From positions 1 through 53,116 of the forward strand of contig CANPZU010000016.1 in the NCBI GenBank assembly GCA_947588825.1: DNA of 53,116 nucleotides. The letters run 5' to 3'. This document shows, piece by piece, positions 44,885-52,943 of this stretch. Made by a program: the position numbers and the translations under genes. Under the pieces are notes generated by a model. That model saw only the letters and a list, made by a program, of their open reading frames with translations, did no database searches and was not told where the DNA came from. The stretch comes from an uncultured Clostridia bacterium (GTDB taxonomy: Bacteria; Bacillota; Clostridia; Oscillospirales; CAG-272). Position 1 is the stretch's first letter. The number at the start of each line of letters is the position of its first letter.

Positions 44885-47313
44885 TTGAGGCCGCCTCCTT
44901 TGAGAGTCTTTTTGACCGTGCTTTTGAATAATTTTTTGACATATCGCCGTGATATGACAAGCACAACCAGTACAAGCCCGACGGCAATCAGGACGTACTG
45001 CCATGCGTGAAGGAAAGTAAAGCTTTTATTTGTGGAGGGATTGACGTATATGACAAATGCAAACGCGGCGGTCGCTATATATGCGGGAATTATAGATATA
45101 AGCGTTTGTATATAAATGCTTGCCTTGATTATTGGAACGGGTATTCCCATCGTGCGAAGGATCGCGATATCTCCCGAGGTGGCCTGCATGGCTCTTGTGG
45201 TGCACAGCGCCAAAAGCAGTCCTATAAACAGTATCGCGACAAGCCATGAGAGGGCGGCGAAAAGCGGCCCTATAATGCTGAAAATGTATTCGTATTCGTT
45301 AGGCTGTACAACAGTGTTTGAGAGAGCGGCCTGATAACCCTCCGATTTCAGAGAGGTTATCGCCTTTTGTGCCTGCGCGTCGTTTTTAAAAAAGATCGAT
45401 GACTGATAATACTGCTTTTCAAAAAAGTTTTCCTTTACGAAGCTTTTTATGATTGTCGGATTTATAAGAAGAACATCATTTGCCGCCGTGCCGTTGAAGT
45501 AGATGAACGGACTGTACAGAATTTCTTGCGTGTCGCTGTACAGACCTTCTTTTTCAGTGTTGATCTTAAGCTCGGTCAGACGTGTGAGGACCGGTTCCGA
45601 AGGCAGCGTTTCGGTATCGGGGATGAAGCCGAACATCGTATCGTCGCGTGAAAATTTGCTGTACGTGCCGGATATCTCCACAACTTCGGGAAGCTCCTGA
45701 CCCTGCGGGACGTTCAAAAGGAGATTTTTGATTTTTTCCTCGTTCGAGGTCGAGATAAAATAAAACTCGTCCTCCTTTACGTCAAAGCTCGTTACAATAT
45801 TGTTGGTGTTAAATGTAAGAGCGCTGTTTGCGCCGAGCAGTATTTTTGCGCTGCTGTTCACGCTTTCATAGAAAAACGCCAAGGCGTTTGCAGCTTCGTA
45901 TCCGTCCTTTGAAAGCACTATGGCGGATTCTTTTGTATTGTCGTAAAAGTATTTTATCCCAACGATATCGTATATGGCTCCATTTACGTTGTCGTATCCG
46001 TATGACCAATAGCGGTTCTGACCGAACCTCAGAAATATTTTGCCTGAAACGGATTGCTCGTTATATATTTCCTTTGTGTATATGGGCAGATATAAAAGGA
46101 CCTCGTTTTCCTTTTCGGGGTATCTTCCAAAATCCGGCCTTCCGTAGTTTTTACATGTGAAGCGGTCAAAAGCGAAGTCACGGTCAATATCCGCTCCGTT
46201 CACGACGTGGCGCACGTCGTACAGATAGTCGTATTTTTCGTATCCGTCGGCGCCGTATCGAAGGGTGAGTTTGTTCAGTTCGTCGTCGCTCATGAGGCTT
46301 TTGTCCGAATGCATGACTATCAGTCTGCCGTTTGTGGGAGTGAAAAGATATTTTTTGTCAAAGAGAGTCATCGCATCTTTGAAGACCCCCGTGGCGAAGG
46401 TGACGGCGATGCTTGACAGTATCATGAGAAAACAAATAAAGCAGGTGAGTTTTGGCATGGAGAAAAAGCGCACCCGCCCGAGAGTTATGCCGTTGCGTAT
46501 GAGAAAAGCGGCTTTCTCTTTTCCGCTTTTCTTTTTCGGAGTAAAAGCGGGATTGTTTTCTTCATTTTTTATTTCATTTATCTCCCGGGCGTCCGCATTT
46601 GTCTGCTCGGGCGGTTCGGGTGCTTTATTTTGTTTTGTCAGAAGGTGGTCGAACTCAATTCCGCCGTCGAAAATGCGGATATGTCTTGTCGCGTACTTTT
46701 CAACCTCCTCGAAGTCGTGGGTTACGACGAGCACCAGCTTGTCCCGCGAAACATCGTGCAAAAGCTTCATGATCTCCTCGGAGGTTTTGCTGTCAAGATT
46801 GCCCGTCGGCTCGTCGGCAAGTATCACGGGACTGTCCTTTGCAAGCGCGCGCGCTATTACCGTCCTCTGCTTTTGACCTCCCGAGAGCTGGCTGCCTCTG
46901 TGTCTTATGTGCTCTCTCATTCCAACCCGGTCGAGCAGCTCGAGCGCCTTTTTACGGCGCTGCTTACGGTTTTCGATATGCATGAGCGCCAGCTCGACGT
47001 TTTGCAGAACGGTGAAGCTTTCTATTATGTTGTAGTCCTGAAATATAAATGAAATGTATTTTTTTCGGTATTCTTCGAAATCCTGCTGTATAAAATGGGA
47101 GGTGGGCTGACCTTCTATCAACATTTCGCCTTCCTCGTAGGTGTCCATTCCGCTTATGATGTTCAGAAGAGTTGATTTTCCCGAGCCGGATTGGCCTGTT
47201 ATAGCGACAAATTCACCTTTGTCAAAGGAAAGGTTGACCGACCTTATCCCCACGGCAATGCCGCTTTCTCCGGCGTAAATTTTTCCTATGTCACATAGCT
47301 GTATGTATGACAT
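44881..47313 (-). CDS. ABC ATPase-FtsX permease fusion (810 residues)
   Basis: It has the same architecture as its downstream partner: an ATPase (about 1-220) with GQSGSGKST, LSGGQKQRTVIARA and ILADEPTGN; a Lys/Glu/Pro-rich linker; a membrane helix (about 290-310); an extracytoplasmic region of about 340 residues; and three C-terminal helices. AAAGGAG precedes the ATG. Two fused ATPase-permeases in coupled order suggest a heterodimer. No two-component system (as beside BceAB) or lipoprotein accompanies it. Confidence 0.9.
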   Translation of the reverse strand: MSYIQLCDIGKIYAGESGIAVGIRSVNLSFDKGEFVAITGQSGSGKSTLLNIISGMDTYEEGEMLIEGQPTSHFIQQDFEEYRKKYISFIFQDYNIIESFTVLQNVELALMHIENRKQRRKKALELLDRVGMREHIRHRGSQLSGGQKQRTVIARALAKDSPVILADEPTGNLDSKTSEEIMKLLHDVSRDKLVLVVTHDFEEVEKYATRHIRIFDGGIEFDHLLTKQNKAPEPPEQTNADAREINEIKNEENNPAFTPKKKSGKEKAAFLIRNGITLGRVRFFSMPKLTCFICFLMILSSIAVTFATGVFKDAMTLFDKKYLFTPTNGRLIVMHSDKSLMSDDELNKLTLRYGADGYEKYDYLYDVRHVVNGADIDRDFAFDRFTCKNYGRPDFGRYPEKENEVLLYLPIYTKEIYNEQSVSGKIFLRFGQNRYWSYGYDNVNGAIYDIVGIKYFYDNTKESAIVLSKDGYEAANALAFFYESVNSSAKILLGANSALTFNTNNIVTSFDVKEDEFYFISTSNEEKIKNLLLNVPQGQELPEVVEISGTYSKFSRDDTMFGFIPDTETLPSEPVLTRLTELKINTEKEGLYSDTQEILYSPFIYFNGTAANDVLLINPTIIKSFVKENFFEKQYYQSSIFFKNDAQAQKAITSLKSEGYQAALSNTVVQPNEYEYIFSIIGPLFAALSWLVAILFIGLLLALCTTRAMQATSGDIAILRTMGIPVPIIKASIYIQTLISIIPAYIATAAFAFVIYVNPSTNKSFTFLHAWQYVLIAVGLVLVVLVISRRYVKKLFKSTVKKTLKGGGLK

Positions 47314-47349
47314 GCTTTTTCTCCTTTCAATGGGTGTGCGAGCGCTTCA

Positions 47350-47378
47350 ATTATATACCATAAAACAAGTCTTTGCAA
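47350..47378 (-). promoter_or_regulatory. Promoter of the ATPase-FtsX operon
   Basis: On the minus strand TTGCAA (47378-47373), 17 bases, TATAAT (47355-47350). Confidence 0.7.
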
Positions 47379-47485
47379 CATATATTACGAACGGATTTGT
47401 GAATTCTTTTTGAAAATTCAGATGTGTTTAAGTCCTTTTAAAGCGAAAATTTGAAAAGGCAGGTTCTCCTATAGCGCAACAAAAA

Positions 47486-47526
47486 TGCCGAAAGATGAAT
47501 ATGCGCTTGTCATCGGCAATTTTTTT
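47486..47526. terminator. Isolated hairpin with T tract between divergent transporters
   Basis: TGCCGA (47486-47491) pairs with the segment ending CGGCA (47514-47518), and seven Ts follow on the plus strand, with TTTTT on the minus side. It lies upstream of both divergent promoters, so no known transcript would use it. Confidence 0.4.
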
Positions 47527-47546
47527 AAAAAAATTGTTGAAAGGTA

Positions 47547-47575
47547 TTTACAAAACGCTTTCTTTCTGATATCAT
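47547..47575 (+). promoter_or_regulatory. Promoter of the MATE gene
   Basis: TTTACA (47547-47552), 17 bases, TATCAT (47570-47575). Confidence 0.65.
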
Positions 47576-47581
47576 AACACC

Positions 47582-47756
47582 TTAGACATTTTAAAAAAAG
47601 TCCGCGGGAAAGACTCCCCCTTTGGCAAATGGCGGCGAGTATTTTAAAAATACGGGGGAGCGGCATCGCAAAATTACGCTGCGTTTTTTCCCGCTGCATT
47701 TACCTGTTGTGTACTGAATGAATAAGCAATAAAAATAAGAAAGGAAGGGCTTCGGT
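47582..47756 (+). promoter_or_regulatory. Structured, attenuator-like leader of the MATE gene
   Basis: CTCCCCC (47614-47620) pairs perfectly with GGGGGAG (47654-47660), enclosing a perfect GTATTTT-A-AAAATAC hairpin (47639-47653). Directly after, GCGGC (47660-47664) can pair with GCTGC (47678-47682), followed by GTTTTTT, a terminator-like element sharing base 47660 with the first stem. The layout is that of a riboswitch or attenuator, but no known class is recognised. Confidence 0.5.
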
Positions 47757-49148
47757 ATGGTCAAGGATATGACCGAGGGCGCTTCGGCAAAGCGGATACT
47801 GACGTTTACTCTGCCGTTGTTGGTTGGAAATCTGTTTCAGCAGTTTTATAATATGGCCGACACTATCATTGTGGGACAGACTCTCGGAAAGGAGGCGCTT
47901 GCGGCGGTCGGTTCGACGGGCTCCTTTAATTTTCTGATAATCGGCTTTGTGCTTGGCATGGCAAGCGGTTTTTGCATACCGGTCGCTCAGTATTTCGGAG
48001 CAAAGGATTATGAAAAGCTCCGGCGCACCGTTGCAAATATTATATATCTGAGCGTCGCGATCTCGATAATTCTCACAACGCTTACCATGATATTCACAAA
48101 GGACATCCTTATTTTTTTGGATACTCCTTCCGATATTATAGATGACGCGTACAGCTATATAATAGTTATTTTTGCCGGAATGTCCGCGACCATGTTTTAC
48201 AATGTCCTCGCGGGACTTCTCAGAGCGCTCGGGGACAGCCGTTCGCCCCTTTATTTTCTAATTGTTTCTTCCGCGCTCAATGTGGGAATGGATTTCTTTT
48301 TTATTCTCGTTTGCAACATGCGCGTAATGGGAGCGGGTCTTGCGACCGTGCTGGCGCAGCTTATATCGGGTCTGCTCTGCCTTTTCTACATAATCAAAAA
48401 AACCGAGGTACTCCGCCTCAAAAAAGCTGATATGGCGCTGTCTTTCACACTTTCAAGAAAGCTTTTGTACCTTGGACTGCCCATGGCGCTTCAATTTTCT
48501 ATAACGGCGGTAGGCGGACTTGTGCTGCAAAAGTCTGTAAACAATCTCGGCTCCACCGCGGTCGCCTCGGTTGCAACCGGCAATAAGGCGTCAATGATGC
48601 TGACGCAGCCGATGGAATCGCTCGGCATAGCGATGGCGACATTCTGCGGCCAAAACCTCGGGGCGGGGAAGATTGACAGGGTGCGCCGCGGAGCGCATCA
48701 AGCGCTTGGCATGGTGACGGTTTACGCCCTGCTTGCTACCGTCGCCTCGTTTTTCGCGGGACGTTATATGGCTCTGCTCTTTATTGACGGATCCGAAACG
48801 GCGGTAATTGACGGTATACACCGAATGCTCTCTATCTGCGGCAGCTTATATTTTACCCTCGGGATACTGTTTGTTTACCGCAACTGTATCCAAGGGCTCG
48901 GATACGGCGTCCCCGCCATGGCGGCAGGTCTTTTCGAGCTTGCGGCGAGAGCGGCGGTCGGCACCTTTTTTGTGCCGGTATACGGCTTTGACGCCGCCTG
49001 TGTCGCCGGTCCCGTAGCGTGGATCGCGGCTGATTTGCTGCTTATCCCGGTTTTTTATATTGTGCTTTCAAGGCTTCTCAAAAGGTACGGCTTTTCGAAA
49101 AAGACTCAAAGAACAAAAAAGAAGAAAGCAAATCTCTTGCAATCTTAA
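47757..49148 (+). CDS. MATE-family efflux transporter
   Basis: This 463-residue protein has twelve membrane segments and the family opening MTEGASAKRILTFTLPLLVGNLFQQFYNMADTIIVGQ. It also keeps NAVGSTGS-like and GQNLGAGK-type loops (here AAVGSTGSF and CGQNLGAGK). These carriers export cationic drugs or metabolites using Na+ or H+. AAAGGAAGGG precedes the ATG. The C-terminal tail is Lys-rich. The structured leader suggests ligand- or translation-dependent control. Confidence 0.92.
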   Translation: MVKDMTEGASAKRILTFTLPLLVGNLFQQFYNMADTIIVGQTLGKEALAAVGSTGSFNFLIIGFVLGMASGFCIPVAQYFGAKDYEKLRRTVANIIYLSVAISIILTTLTMIFTKDILIFLDTPSDIIDDAYSYIIVIFAGMSATMFYNVLAGLLRALGDSRSPLYFLIVSSALNVGMDFFFILVCNMRVMGAGLATVLAQLISGLLCLFYIIKKTEVLRLKKADMALSFTLSRKLLYLGLPMALQFSITAVGGLVLQKSVNNLGSTAVASVATGNKASMMLTQPMESLGIAMATFCGQNLGAGKIDRVRRGAHQALGMVTVYALLATVASFFAGRYMALLFIDGSETAVIDGIHRMLSICGSLYFTLGILFVYRNCIQGLGYGVPAMAAGLFELAARAAVGTFFVPVYGFDAACVAGPVAWIAADLLLIPVFYIVLSRLLKRYGFSKKTQRTKKKKANLLQS

Positions 49149-49219
49149 GGCCGATAAGCCAATAAAGATAAATGAGAAAAATATAAATAAAAGGAAAGGA
49201 AAAGAAATAATTCGCATTT

Positions 49220-49325
49220 AGCGTTTTTTAGATTTTTTGTGAGTTGTTGTGCAAAATACCCAGCGGCAAAACTCACAAAGAATGCTCCGTTGTACGAAAT
49301 TTACATATGAGTTGCAAAAAACGCT
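49220..49325. repeat. Nested perfect inverted repeats between MATE and CBM9 genes
   Basis: The outer arms AGCGTTTTTT (49220-49229) and AAAAAACGCT (49316-49325) enclose inner arms TTTGTGAGTT (49236-49245) and AACTCACAAA (49270-49279). All are perfect 10-bp pairs. There is no coding frame inside. Bases 49149-49219 show nothing else. Confidence 0.6.
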
Positions 49326-49374
49326 ACATTTTTGGCGCTTAACTGTAAAATAAATTTAAACGGATGAGATGTTA

Positions 49375-49403
49375 TTGACTTGTGAATCAAAATGTTGTAA
49401 CAT
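49375..49403 (+). promoter_or_regulatory. Promoter of the CBM9-like surface protein gene
   Basis: TTGACT (49375-49380), 17 bases, TAACAT (49398-49403). The short leader holds a hairpin GGTTTCCGA/TCGGAAAAACC (about 49422-49442). Confidence 0.6.
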
Positions 49404-49468
49404 GTTAACAAAGAGGTTTCCGAACGAATCGGAAAAACCATTTTTATAATTATAACGGAGGAAAAACA

Positions 49469-50548
49469 ATGAAAAGAGTTATCACACTTGTCGGTGTAAC
49501 GATGCTGCTTCTTGCCATGAGCCTTACATCGACACTTGGAGCCGCTTTTGCAGCCGAGGATGATCTCAATACGGCAAAATCGTATACCGCCGTTTACGGT
49601 ACGGCTACGGTTGACGGTGAGGTCAAGGCAGACGAATGGAATGCCGCCGCAAAGGAAGCAGTTAACAGACTGGCTAATGGCGACACTCATAACGGCACCG
49701 GTGAAAACACAAAGACCGACGGATGCACCGCATCCTTCAGCGCTATGTGGGACGAGCAGAATTTCTATCTGTTGATAGAAATCGACGACGACCAGCTTGA
49801 TACCAAGGTAAACGGCACAGAACAGAGCGGAGCCGATTCAAAGAGCTTTAGAAGCGACTCGGTATGGCTTTTCTTCGGACTTGCCGATGCAGATGGTAAT
49901 TTTACCAACGGTATCAAGACCGACAACGTTGAAAGCTGGAACGACGCTACCAACTTCCACCTCAATGCCTTCCCCTATAAGACTGAGGGCGAGTATGACA
50001 ATTTTGAGGTTGAGGGACAGAAGGGCGCGCTTTTCCCGCGCAACAACGCCCCCTACGATTGCTCCAAGGTTGCATATAAGTGCAAGACGACAGAGAAAGA
50101 CGGCGTATGCCATATAGTTATGGAGTTCGCGTTCCCCGCCGCAAGCCTCGGACTTACCACCGGCAAGGAACTCAAGTTCGATATCCAATATAACGACGTC
50201 AATGTCGCGCTTTACGGTGACGGCGTTGAGAAAAAGCTTGATAACAGCAATAAAAACAGAGAAACCGTTCTTGTTTGGTCCGGCGCGGGCACAAATGCGA
50301 AAGGCCCGAGCAACAGTACTGCCAACCGTACTCTTTGGGGCAGCGTGACTCTTGCCGAAAAGCCGTCGAATCCCGGAACCACCACGCCCGGTGGAAATCC
50401 CGGAACTACCACGCCCGGCGGAGATTCAGGAACCACCACACCCGGCGGAAATCCCGGAACCGGTGATTTGACTGTTGCCGTTGTAGTTTTGTCAAGCGTC
50501 GCTCTTGTATCTCTCGCAGCGGTAGCAATCAAGAGAAAGAAGAATTGA
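49469..50548 (+). CDS. CBM9-like cell-wall-anchored surface protein with NPxTG sorting signal
   Basis: This 359-residue protein has a signal peptide (cleavage likely after AFA, residue 28), then a CBM9/DOMON-like beta domain (about 35-290; pattern ATVDGEVKADEWNAA, MWDEQNFYLLIEIDDDQLD, RSDSVWLFFGL) expected to bind xylan or similar sugars. A Gly/Thr/Pro repeat of PGTTTPGG units follows. The C-terminus is NPGTGD, a hydrophobic helix and KRKK, a sortase signal of the NPxTG variant. No sortase gene is in the window. It lies just upstream of GH67 genes, suggesting a shared xylan role. Confidence 0.87.
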   Translation: MKRVITLVGVTMLLLAMSLTSTLGAAFAAEDDLNTAKSYTAVYGTATVDGEVKADEWNAAAKEAVNRLANGDTHNGTGENTKTDGCTASFSAMWDEQNFYLLIEIDDDQLDTKVNGTEQSGADSKSFRSDSVWLFFGLADADGNFTNGIKTDNVESWNDATNFHLNAFPYKTEGEYDNFEVEGQKGALFPRNNAPYDCSKVAYKCKTTEKDGVCHIVMEFAFPAASLGLTTGKELKFDIQYNDVNVALYGDGVEKKLDNSNKNRETVLVWSGAGTNAKGPSNSTANRTLWGSVTLAEKPSNPGTTTPGGNPGTTTPGGDSGTTTPGGNPGTGDLTVAVVVLSSVALVSLAAVAIKRKKN

Positions 50549-50562
50549 TTTTTTAGGCTTTA

Positions 50563-50608
50563 AGTGCTCTGCGGCTTTGCCACTGCAACTGCCGCGGAGT
50601 ACTTTTTT
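50563..50608 (+). terminator. Terminator after the CBM9-like gene
   Basis: AGTGCTCTGCGG (50563-50574) pairs with CCGCGGAGTACT (50592-50603) (one mismatch, one G-U), followed by six Ts. The GH67 start is only 20 bases later, so GH67 depends on read-through or an internal promoter. Confidence 0.75.
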
Positions 50609-50627
50609 AAAGACGAAAGGTAAAACA

Positions 50628-52796
50628 GTGAAATATGCTAAAAAAATTCTATCGATGCTGCTCGCGATTTCAATGCTTAGCGCAATCTTTTTCGGCTGCG
50701 GCAAAAAACAAGATGATAAAATGCCCGAGGACGTGATAACCTATTCGACAGAGGACGAGAGCGGGTATGAGCTTTGGCTTCGCTATCCGACAATTTCTTC
50801 TTCCAACTACAAGGCAAAGGCGGAAGATCTGATAAAGTATATAGTCATGCCCGACACCTCCCGCGAGGTGGTAAGCTCTGCTTATCTTGAGCTTGTACGG
50901 GGGCTTTCCGGGCTTTTTGACAAGGACATACAGACAAAGGACTCGCTCGACGGCGACGGGGGGCTGATAATCGGAACAGAAGAGGACGGCGCGGTAAAGG
51001 AGCTTGTGGAGTCGGAGAATCTTAAAATACCCGAAAAGGACGGTTATCTTATAAAGAACGTAAAAAAAGGCAAAGCGCTGCTCATTCTCGGGCAGAGCGA
51101 TTCAGGCGTGCTTTACGGAGCCTTTCGACTTCTTGAGATACTCGGAACAAAGGGCGATATCTCCTCGCTCAATGTCAGCGACGCTCCTAAGATAATGTGG
51201 CGGGTGCTCAACCAGTGGGACAACTGGGACGGCGGTATCGGCGGAAAGCATTATGATGTCGGCAGCTCGATATACGACTGGAGTACTCTTCCTGAAATGA
51301 AGGATACTCGCATAGAGGATTTCGCAAGGGCAAACGCGTCAATAGGCATAAACACGATAATAATAAACAATGTTAACACCTCCTACAATTATATAAAAAC
51401 AGAATATCTTGACAAAGTGTCGGCCGTCGCCGATGTTTTCAGAAAATACGGTATAAGAATGGGCATAAGCGTGAGCTTTGCCGCGCCCTCCGAGCTTGGC
51501 GGACTCAACACCAACGATCCGCTTAACAAAAACGTTATCAAGTGGTGGGAAGATAAGACAAAGGAAATTTACGAGGCGATTCCCGATTTTGCGGGATATC
51601 TCATCAAGGCTGACTCCGAAGGCAAGCCGGGTCCCGCCAAATACGGACGTACTCACGCCGAGGGCGCAAACATGTTCGCAAAAATTTTGCAGCCTTATAA
51701 CGGCATAGTGATGTGGCGCGCCTTTGTTTACGGGGATGTGGCGGGCGCTCTTTCCTCGGATATCTGCAATCAGGCATATGAGTTCTTTAAACCTCAGGAC
51801 GGCAAATTTGAAAGTAACGTTGTGCTCCAGCAAAAGAACGGACCGAGAGATTTTCTCCCTCGCGAGCCGGTTTCCCCTCTTTTCGGCGGTATGAAAGACA
51901 CAAACATGGGTCTTGAGGTGCAAATAAAACAGGAGTACACGGGACAGGGAACAGATCTTTGCTATCTTGTATCCATGTGGAAGTATTATCTCGATTTTGA
52001 CATGATGCTCGACGACGGACCGCAGGGAGTGCCGACGACGCTTTCAAATATCCTTCAGGGCAAGGTTTACAGTCAGGAAAACACATTAATTGCCGGCGTT
52101 GCGAATGTTGGAAACTGCGAAAGCTGGACAAACGGACTGCTCGCGCAGGCAAACTGGTACGGATTCGGAAAACTCGCATGGAACCCTGACAGCACCGAAC
52201 AGGAAATAACCGAAAGTTGGATCAAGCTCACATTCAACGATGAGGCAAGCGTTGTTTCAACCATATCCGATATACTTTGCTCGTCATGGGAGCTTTACGA
52301 ATCCTATACCTCTCCTTATGCGATGGGCATGACCTTTGAGCTTGACACTCACTTTAACCCCGATCTTGAATACCGAAACGGAAACGGTACGATAAACGTC
52401 AGCCGCAGAGGAGTGGGAAACAACAGAAATTCCACCTCAAAAGGCAATCACACCGACGCCACGGCGCAGTATTCTCCTCGGCTGCAAGCCCTGCTTAATG
52501 ACATAAACACTTGCCCGGAGGAACTGCTTTGTTGGTTTCACCATGTACCGTTCGGACATAAAATGTCAAACGGCGAGTCGATTTTAAATAACATTTATAT
52601 GGGACTGGCAACGGCGGAGGACAGAACTGTGCAGATGAAGGAGGCGCTTTCCGCCCTCGAAGGCAAGATCGACGCCGAGCGTCTTGGTATAATTCAAAAT
52701 GATTTTACCGAGCAGCGCAGCCATGCGAGGCTGTGGGCAAGAACCATGATAGCCTTTTTTGAAAAGCAGTCTAAGGTCGAATGCACATTTGACTGA
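50628..52796 (+). CDS. GH67 alpha-glucuronidase lipoprotein
   Basis: This 722-residue family 67 glycoside hydrolase removes (4-O-methyl)glucuronic acid from the non-reducing end of xylo-oligosaccharides. It starts at GTG 50628 (GAAAGG upstream). A lipoprotein-like signal precedes the candidate Cys (FFGCGKK, about residue 23-26). Predicted catalytic residues are general acid Glu331 (KADSEGKPGP), and Asp408 (GPRDF) with Glu436 (EVQIKQEY); the last two are 28 residues apart, as in the Cellvibrio enzyme. Most family members are cytoplasmic, so lipid anchoring is notable. Confidence 0.92.
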   Translation: MKYAKKILSMLLAISMLSAIFFGCGKKQDDKMPEDVITYSTEDESGYELWLRYPTISSSNYKAKAEDLIKYIVMPDTSREVVSSAYLELVRGLSGLFDKDIQTKDSLDGDGGLIIGTEEDGAVKELVESENLKIPEKDGYLIKNVKKGKALLILGQSDSGVLYGAFRLLEILGTKGDISSLNVSDAPKIMWRVLNQWDNWDGGIGGKHYDVGSSIYDWSTLPEMKDTRIEDFARANASIGINTIIINNVNTSYNYIKTEYLDKVSAVADVFRKYGIRMGISVSFAAPSELGGLNTNDPLNKNVIKWWEDKTKEIYEAIPDFAGYLIKADSEGKPGPAKYGRTHAEGANMFAKILQPYNGIVMWRAFVYGDVAGALSSDICNQAYEFFKPQDGKFESNVVLQQKNGPRDFLPREPVSPLFGGMKDTNMGLEVQIKQEYTGQGTDLCYLVSMWKYYLDFDMMLDDGPQGVPTTLSNILQGKVYSQENTLIAGVANVGNCESWTNGLLAQANWYGFGKLAWNPDSTEQEITESWIKLTFNDEASVVSTISDILCSSWELYESYTSPYAMGMTFELDTHFNPDLEYRNGNGTINVSRRGVGNNRNSTSKGNHTDATAQYSPRLQALLNDINTCPEELLCWFHHVPFGHKMSNGESILNNIYMGLATAEDRTVQMKEALSALEGKIDAERLGIIQNDFTEQRSHARLWARTMIAFFEKQSKVECTFD
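50733..50809 (+). repeat. 77-nt direct repeat, copy 1 (in first GH67 gene)
   Basis: These 77 bases are identical to 53040-53116 at the window end and lie just after the signal-peptide coding region. The bases flanking on the left differ. Confidence 0.97.
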
Positions 52797-52943
52797 TCAA
52801 ATATACCATCTTTATGGCATTTTCATTGAAATGGCGCTGTAGTTTAGGTTTAGTTACTTGCCTGTCAAAAAAAGAGCTTTGCCGGGCCGCAAAGTAATAT
52901 TATTTTAAATTTTAATTTGAATTTTGAAAGGACAAACAATCAT
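52797..52943. other. Gap between the tandem GH67 genes
   Basis: AT-rich; no clear terminator or promoter is seen. GAAAGGA before 52944 is the ribosome site of the next gene. Confidence 0.4.

Noticed and set aside
41906..45004. Longer start of the 992-residue fusion at 45004
   Set aside because: The extra 40 residues read through the previous gene and add non-family sequence; ATG 44884 with ATGA overlap is better.
46265..46876. Plus-strand open frame of 203 codons
   Set aside because: Antisense to the conserved ATPase of the 810-residue fusion.
47582..47756. Guanidine (ykkC-type) riboswitch before MATE
   Set aside because: The conserved guanidine-I and mini-ykkC sequences are not present.
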